A stretch of 10,914 nucleotides of DNA from Maritalea sp047634455 (GTDB lineage Bacteria > Pseudomonadota > Alphaproteobacteria > Rhizobiales > Devosiaceae), in contig NZ_JBLIAI010000074.1 of assembly GCF_047634455.1 (NCBI RefSeq), positions 1-10,914 of the forward strand. The letters run 5' to 3'. Below the pieces are notes generated by a model. It was not told where the DNA came from. It made no database searches and was given only the letters and a program-made list of their open reading frames with translations. Below, piece after piece: positions 7,663 through 10,914 of this stretch. How positions within the stretch are numbered: position 1 is the stretch's first letter; every line of letters starts with the position of its first letter. The position numbers and the translations under genes are program-made.

Positions 7663-7892
7663 ATGAATTTTGATAAGCCTTTGGTCGCCAATACGCTGAT
7701 TGCGGCTTGCGCGGCCATACCTTGTTTTCTTCGCTTGGCCATGCCAAACTCTAGGCGATGACAACGTTTACGATTATTGCGGACATGGTCCAAAATGTGG
7801 CAGGGGATGCGGCAACTGTTGTTTCCATCACCAAGCCGGGCGCAGAAATCCATAATTAACAGCCCACGCCGCGCGAAATCAGCCGCGCGCAG
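7663..7892 (+). pseudogene. sitA: Decayed 5' remnant of a SitA/YfeA-type Mn/Fe ABC transporter binding protein gene
   Basis: A signal-peptide-like start (ATG 7663; MNFDKPLVANTLIAACAAIP) continues after a frameshift near 7722-7732 as SSLGHAKL, then a TAG stop (7752-7754), then AMTTFTIIADM, NVAGDAA and SITKPGAEIHN, a TAA stop (7857-7859) and QPTPREISRAQ. Intact SitA/YfeA/MntC proteins carry the same run of motifs at the start of the mature domain (TTFT-IADM, VAGDA, ITKPGAEIH-YQPTP, then KAQ or RAQ). The TAA sits exactly where the family has Tyr. These are periplasmic manganese/iron-binding proteins of ABC importers. Only about 75 of some 300 codons remain. Recognisable similarity stops near 7892, inside the antisense 3' end of the GGDEF gene. 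No sitB, sitC or sitD is present. The frame between 7758 and 7859 could give a 33-residue peptide, but I take it as a fossil. Confidence 0.8.
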
Positions 7893-9348
7893 CAATGGCT
7901 GGCGTAGGCCCATGCTCCAGCTCATCGGCACGTACAGCGCGGCCGCGGCCTAGTGCCTTGGCACGATAGAGCGCTTGGTCGGCACTGCGGATCACCATAT
8001 CAGCGGTCAAAGCATCTTCGGGCCACCACGCAACCCCAACGCTGGCGCCAACATAGACCTCATAATCTTCAAAAATGATTTCTTGGCACACGCTCTCAAT
8101 CAGATTGTCGCAAATCAGCATGATTTCATCTTTGTTGGTTGCGTGATGCAAAAGCGCGATAAACTCGTCACCACCTAGCCGGGCAACCATGCCGCGTTCG
8201 CCAATGACAGCGGCGATCCGTTCCGCCACGGCGCGTAAAACGACGTCGCCGGCTGGGTGCCCAAACGTGTCATTTACCGGTTTAAACTTATCAAGATCAA
8301 TGCACAGCACCGCACAGCTCTCCAAATTGCCGCTATTGATGGTTTTTTGCAATGCCTCATCAAATTGGGTACGGTTTGGCAATCGGGTCAGGGGATCATG
8401 ATTGGCCAAATATCGATTGCGCGCTTCCGCTTCTCGTGTGCGTTTAATCAGGCGGGCGTAAACCAAGGTGACAATGAACATAACCAAAGTAATTAACGCC
8501 AACATGGCCGCCAAAGCGGGCAACGCGTCAAGCCAAATCCCGTCAGACGGAAATGCAGATTGCCAACTCACATAAACAATATCGTTGGTGATTTCAGACG
8601 TGACCTCAATGGCACCCACATTGCCAATCGGCGCATCATCTGAAACTGAAAAGCCCTTCAATTCATTCTTGCTGGTATATTCGGCAATCCTTTGTTCGGT
8701 AAACGGGCGAAAAACCACCAAAACATGCGCGCCACCATCTGATAATCTCAATTCTCCATCAGGAACAATGGCTTGGGCAATTACAAAGCCAAATACGCCA
8801 TCAATTTTGCGAATATCTTGTGCAAAGAGCAATGTTTCGCCACGAATTGGGTCGTCTTCCACCCAAAACTCACCATCTTCCCCTACGCGTAATTCCATAT
8901 AGTTTTGTTGCGCACGACGGACCAAATCAAAGGTCTGTGACGCAAAGGACAGGGCGCGAACACCTGCAACAAACGCATCATTCTCGGCATGCAACAACAC
9001 TTCGTCATCTGGCGAGATCAGTGCTGATCGCTCAATACCATATTCGCCCGGAAACCATTCCAACATTGGGTCCGTGAAGAATGTTTCATCAACTCCGTTG
9101 GTAATCGCCTCAACACTGGCGTCCCACCACGTTACCTCAGATTGGCGCTGCGACAGGTCGGCAATCTCACGCTGCAACAAACTGGAAACGGCGCGCTTAT
9201 CTGCCGCAGACTTCAACCCGTTTGCTGATTTGCCAGCCACATCAAGCACAAACAAACTAGACACAATAAATGCAACAACCAGCACAGCAAATGCCGCAAA
9301 AATGGAGCCTATTGAAAAAACGATACGGCTCGGATGTCTCTTGTGCAT
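7879..9348 (-). CDS. Membrane-anchored diguanylate cyclase with CHASE4-like sensor and GGDEF domain
   Basis: This 489-residue signalling protein should make cyclic di-GMP from two GTP. An N-terminal membrane helix (about residues 9-36) is followed by a roughly 235-residue periplasmic domain with a WWDASVEAI stretch (74-82) and further features recalling CHASE4 sensors. A second membrane helix lies at about 272-299, and a cytoplasmic GGDEF domain at about 316-475. DPLTRLPNR (318-326), the metal-binding Asp351 in IDLDKFKPVND and the intact GGDEF loop (392-396) argue for an active cyclase. The four residues at the I-site position are GERG and not RxxD, so product inhibition at that site is not expected. 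There is no EAL domain. The start is supported by AGGAGG five bases upstream (9354-9359). The last codons and TGA stop (7879-7881) fall in DNA that is antisense to the sitA remnant, so the C-terminal tail may be novel. Confidence 0.9.
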   Translation of the reverse strand: MHKRHPSRIVFSIGSIFAAFAVLVVAFIVSSLFVLDVAGKSANGLKSAADKRAVSSLLQREIADLSQRQSEVTWWDASVEAITNGVDETFFTDPMLEWFPGEYGIERSALISPDDEVLLHAENDAFVAGVRALSFASQTFDLVRRAQQNYMELRVGEDGEFWVEDDPIRGETLLFAQDIRKIDGVFGFVIAQAIVPDGELRLSDGGAHVLVVFRPFTEQRIAEYTSKNELKGFSVSDDAPIGNVGAIEVTSEITNDIVYVSWQSAFPSDGIWLDALPALAAMLALITLVMFIVTLVYARLIKRTREAEARNRYLANHDPLTRLPNRTQFDEALQKTINSGNLESCAVLCIDLDKFKPVNDTFGHPAGDVVLRAVAERIAAVIGERGMVARLGGDEFIALLHHATNKDEIMLICDNLIESVCQEIIFEDYEVYVGASVGVAWWPEDALTADMVIRSADQALYRAKALGRGRAVRADELEHGPTPAIAARG

Positions 9349-9577
9349 TATTGCCTCCTGCTGGGACGACTTGAACGCCCATTATGCGCAACAGGTGCTG
9401 CAATGGATTTAACAAAACTAAGCGAATACGCTTATTGTGAATTTGTACTTAACAGGGCCTGCAGCAGATTAGATGCAACCCTAAATGGCCGCCTGGCCCA
9501 CACGCGATCCCGTTAGGTGAAGCGAGATCGTATTTCTCAACCAGAACCGACCAAGTAGCTTCTTCCTTCCTCTCGTC
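9349..9577. promoter_or_regulatory. Upstream region of the GGDEF gene with a palindrome
   Basis: This should contain the promoter of the minus-strand GGDEF gene. A perfect 6-4-6 palindrome, TAAGCG (9419-9424) / CGCTTA (9429-9434), lies about 70-86 bases upstream of the start codon and could be an operator. I could not place a convincing -35/-10 pair. Frames open on the plus strand here have no ribosome binding site and no recognisable product. Confidence 0.3.
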
Positions 9578-9667
9578 ACCCTCGGGCAGCCTGCGTGGGG
9601 TGAACGCCAAATAATCACCCGAGGGTCCAAAACGAACTGCCAATCGAACCGCAGCGGACAGTCCGTT
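9449..9667 (-). pseudogene. Possible gene fragment on the minus strand, unidentified
   Basis: A minus-strand frame is open from 9667 to a TAA at 9449-9451. It has no ATG, and the only start candidate near its beginning is a TTG (9643-9641) without a clear ribosome binding site. The translation has a protein-like composition (for example RFGPSGDYLAFTPRRLPEGD, then EEATWSVLVEKYDLASPNG). I do not recognise a family. It may be the remains of a gene or just an open frame in gene-poor DNA. It contains the 9-base inverted repeat at 9578-9626, which is unusual for a real coding sequence. Confidence 0.25.
9578..9626. repeat. 9-base perfect inverted repeat
   Basis: ACCCTCGGG (9578-9586) pairs perfectly with CCCGAGGGT (9618-9626) across 31 bases. 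The stem is G+C-rich. No T run follows on either strand, so it is not a standard terminator. It may be part of a decayed mobile element or a regulator site. Confidence 0.5.
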
Positions 9668-9704
9668 TCAAGCTTGTACGATTAACTCAACATTTTGTCT
9701 GATA

Positions 9705-9789
9705 CCGGCTCAGGGCCGGGAATGCCACAGGTGGGTCTGACGCAATATACCAAATCACTATATGCCAGCAGTGGTCTGGCACGGTATAT
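9705..9789. repeat. Cluster of hairpins and a degenerate 39-base-period repeat
   Basis: Three symmetrical structures are packed here. CCGGC (9705-9709) pairs with GCCGG (9715-9719). ATATACC (9745-9751) pairs with GGTATAT (9783-9789). Nested inside that is TGCCAG (9763-9768) with CTGGCA (9776-9781). In addition, CTGACGCAATATACCAAA (9737-9754) recurs 39 bases on as CTGGCACGGTATATCAAA (9776-9793), with 13 of 18 bases identical and all differences transitions. The function is unknown. The arrangement could be an operator pair, a decayed element end, or part of the neighbouring REP-like unit. Confidence 0.45.
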
Positions 9790-9796
9790 CAAAACA

Positions 9797-9832
9797 ATCT
9801 TGGCCGTCCCGGACTTGATCCGGGACCAAGAT
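9797..9832. repeat. REP-like palindromic element
   Basis: The core GTCCCGGA (9806-9813) and TCCGGGAC (9819-9826) form a perfect 8-base stem around CTTGA. ATCTTG (9797-9802) and CAAGAT (9827-9832) extend it, with a 3-base bulge on the left arm. From memory, a core of the form TCCCGGACTTGATCCGGGA is a very common dispersed intergenic palindrome in alphaproteobacteria, so this is probably one copy of such a family. It marks the DNA around it as noncoding. A genome-wide count of the core would settle this. Confidence 0.65.
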
Positions 9833-9869
9833 CGCCATACGCGCCAAACGCCGCCCGTTTACGGCTACA

Positions 9870-10067
9870 TTACCGCAAATTGTGTCTGTCATTTGCATGG
9901 TCTAGTCCGATATCTTTTCGAATGTGCGCGCTTAAGTCGCCAGCATTCAGATAATAGGCACGAACTGCCTTTCGCTTTCGACGGGCCTCAAGTCTGTCGA
10001 GTAGAATTTGAACAAGGCGGCCTAATCGCTCGAAATATTGCTCGGAAAGTGCATGTTGTTTTTTCAT
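9870..10067 (-). CDS. Small basic protein, possibly DUF1127-like
   Basis: A 65-residue protein starting at ATG 10067-10065. It is very rich in Arg, Lys and His, and has the C-terminal segment AGDLSAHIRKDIGLDHAND (residues about 43-61). This resembles the end of DUF1127 proteins (an aromatic/basic helix, then L-x3-L-x-DIGL). Such proteins are short, basic and common in alphaproteobacteria, where members have been linked to RNA turnover and phosphate or carbon adaptation. The upstream ribosome binding site is weak. The same frame stays open to a TTG at 10193-10191, but the extra 42 residues look less like the family. The family call is tentative, and the gene could be decayed. Confidence 0.4.
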   Translation of the reverse strand: MKKQHALSEQYFERLGRLVQILLDRLEARRKRKAVRAYYLNAGDLSAHIRKDIGLDHANDRHNLR

Positions 10068-10272
10068 GTGTTTTCGCTCGGCCAAACCAATCAAGGCTCC
10101 GCCGCTCCATAATTTGGAATGTAATTGTGCCGAAAGCCCACCGCAAAAAACGGCGCAAAATTCGACAAATGAGGTTATTGATCCGAACGCCAAAGCGGGA
10201 TCAGATAAGTTGAGAATTTGAACCTAAAAGACTACAGCAAAAATGCTGAGGGAAGGATCGGTTGCGCTATTG

Positions 10273-10320
10273 TTAAGCTGGCAAACGAATTGCCAGAAGT
10301 GTTTTGCGAAATGTAGTCAT
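10273..10320 (-). CDS. 15-codon ORF with an unusually strong ribosome binding site
   Basis: On the minus strand AAGGAGGT (10332-10325), a near-perfect anti-16S match, stands four bases before ATG 10320-10318. The ORF encodes MTTFRKTLLAIRLPA and ends at TAA (10275-10273). The stem CTGGCAA (10278-10284) / TTGCCAG (10290-10296) covers its last codons, and a second hairpin, 10341-10357, lies just upstream of the ribosome binding site. It could be a leader peptide for the small gene starting at 10067, a small protein in its own right, or the 5' stub of a gene lost by frameshift or deletion. The start signal is clear; whether the product matters is unknown. Confidence 0.4.
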   Translation of the reverse strand: MTTFRKTLLAIRLPA

Positions 10321-10340
10321 AAAAACCTCCTTGGCGTTGT

Positions 10341-10357
10341 GGTTGGTGGGACCAACC
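10341..10357. repeat. Perfect 7-3-7 hairpin upstream of the 15-codon ORF
   Basis: GGTTGGT (10341-10347) pairs with ACCAACC (10351-10357) across GGG. It is not followed by T residues on either strand. On the minus strand it would fold in the leader eight bases before the AAGGAGGT ribosome binding site of the 15-codon ORF, so it could affect its translation. That function is inferred from position only. Confidence 0.45.
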
Positions 10358-10502
10358 TGATTAAAGACAATTCTCAGATACCCCTAGAATCGCACGCATA
10401 CAACACAAAACTGGGACAATTTGGCACACCATCGTTAATTGTTGCAATTTGATCACAGGGTTAGCGACCCGCTGGTTTTCCGTCGAGTGAACAGGCCTTG
10501 CA

Positions 10503-10517
10503 GAACATATAAAGAAC
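10503..10517. promoter_or_regulatory. LexA SOS box 1 (GAAC-N7-GAAC)
   Basis: GAACATATAAAGAAC is an exact match to the alphaproteobacterial LexA direct-repeat operator read on the minus strand (GTTC-N7-GTTC). It lies just upstream of the predicted lexA -35 and points the opposite way to box 2. It probably contributes to lexA autorepression and might also affect leftward transcription. Confidence 0.75.
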
Positions 10518-10525
10518 AGTTATAG

Positions 10526-10554
10526 TTGTTCAACATTTGTTCCGATTCTATTAT
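10526..10554 (+). promoter_or_regulatory. Predicted lexA promoter overlapped by SOS box 2
   Basis: TTGTTC (10526-10531) and TATTAT (10549-10554), with a 17-base spacer, form a plausible sigma70-type promoter for lexA. SOS box 2, GTTCAACATTTGTTC (10528-10542), an exact GTTC-N7-GTTC repeat, covers the -35 and half the spacer, so bound LexA would block RNA polymerase. RecA-stimulated LexA self-cleavage would release it after DNA damage. Confidence 0.75.
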
Positions 10555-10574
10555 AGGCTGCAAAGGACTTCGAA

Positions 10575-10914
10575 ATGTTGACCCGCAAGCAACATGAACT
10601 GCTGATGTTCATCCACGAGCGCATGAAGGAAAGTGGTGTCCCCCCCTCATTTGATGAGATGAAGGACGCACTGGATTTGAAGTCAAAGTCAGGCATACAC
10701 CGACTTATCACGGCTTTGGAGGAACGCGGGTTTATCAGGCGATTGCCGAACAGAGCGCGCGCCATGGAAGTGGTTCGTTTGCCAGACAGCATGAACCCAT
10801 CACTTGGTGGCAGGAAGTCCAAATTTGAGCCGAGTGTGATTGAGGGTGACCTTGGTCGTGCACCTACCCGGCCAACACGCCCACAATATGATGAGGATGC
10901 CCCAAACGCCACAG
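10575..10914 (+). CDS. lexA: SOS repressor LexA (3' partial)
   Basis: The first 113 codons of LexA, the SOS-response repressor that cleaves itself with RecA after DNA damage. MLTRKQHELLMFIHERM is the standard N-terminus. The winged helix-turn-helix covers about residues 1-65, with SFDEMKDALDLKSKSGIHRL as the HTH. The segment EERGFIRRLPNRARA is the typical wing region. The linker follows; the Ala-Gly cleavage site and the Ser/Lys dyad lie beyond the window edge. AAAGGA (10562-10567) is seven bases before the ATG and fixes the start. The gene has its own SOS-boxed promoter, so it does not depend on the trp-moe transcript from which the inserted DNA separates it. Confidence 0.95.
   Translation, partial: MLTRKQHELLMFIHERMKESGVPPSFDEMKDALDLKSKSGIHRLITALEERGFIRRLPNRARAMEVVRLPDSMNPSLGGRKSKFEPSVIEGDLGRAPTRPTRPQYDEDAPNAT

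Noticed and set aside
9639..9650. T-arm-like GGTTCGAT on the minus strand, possible tRNA remnant
   Set aside because: No acceptor stem, anticodon arm or matching CC closing pairs can be drawn around it.
9695..10213. 172-codon plus-strand open frame
   Set aside because: It begins at a TTG with no ribosome binding site, runs through the REP-like palindrome and the hairpin cluster, has no recognisable domain, and lies opposite a better small-gene candidate.
10243..10452. 69-codon plus-strand open frame before lexA
   Set aside because: No ribosome binding site, no recognisable domain, and it overlaps hairpins and the well-signalled minus-strand ORF.
10486..10506. Third SOS-like pair GAAC...GAAC upstream of box 1
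   Set aside because: The spacing is 10 bases instead of the required 7, so it does not fit the LexA operator.
10520..10912. 130-codon minus-strand open frame
   Set aside because: It is antisense to lexA and its SOS-boxed promoter; a shadow frame.

Overview
The window looks like an alphaproteobacterial chromosome segment of moderate G+C. Three things support this. The gene order is trpE-trpG-trpD-trpC-moaC-moeA and then lexA. TrpC is stand-alone, with no fused TrpF. The lexA promoter carries the alphaproteobacterial type of SOS box (GTTC-N7-GTTC). From memory, the order trpGDC-moaC-moeA-lexA is conserved in Hyphomicrobiales and Rhodobacterales. I cannot name the genus from the sequence alone.

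Positions 2-5531 (+) form one compact operon-like block: tryptophan biosynthesis (trpE, 5' end outside the window, then trpG, trpD, trpC) followed by molybdenum cofactor genes (moaC, moeA). The trp genes overlap by 4 bases (ATGA) at three consecutive junctions. moaC starts on the base after the trpC stop, and moeA starts 4 bases after moaC. This is tight, probably translationally coupled housekeeping DNA.

Positions 5532-10502 separate moeA from lexA and look like accessory DNA. From left to right: (i) a two-gene minus-strand module, an AAA/ABC-type ATPase (6260-7426) overlapping by 4 bases a small DUF4276-type TOPRIM-like protein (5649-6263), which resembles known ATPase+TOPRIM defence pairs; (ii) a decayed plus-strand remnant of a SitA/YfeA-type manganese/iron-binding protein gene (about 7663-7892), with a frameshift, two in-frame stops and most of its length missing; (iii) a minus-strand membrane-anchored CHASE4-like/GGDEF diguanylate cyclase (7879-9348) whose last codons run antisense into the sitA remnant; (iv) about 1.2 kb of gene-poor DNA holding inverted repeats, a REP-like palindrome, a small possible DUF1127-like gene and a 15-codon ORF with a very strong ribosome binding site.

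Positions 10503-10914 hold the lexA control region, with two SOS boxes and a plausible promoter, and the 5' part of lexA, which runs off the window. The overall picture is a conserved trp/moa-moe/lexA backbone opened between moeA and lexA, where a possible defence module, a signalling gene and decayed genes have collected.
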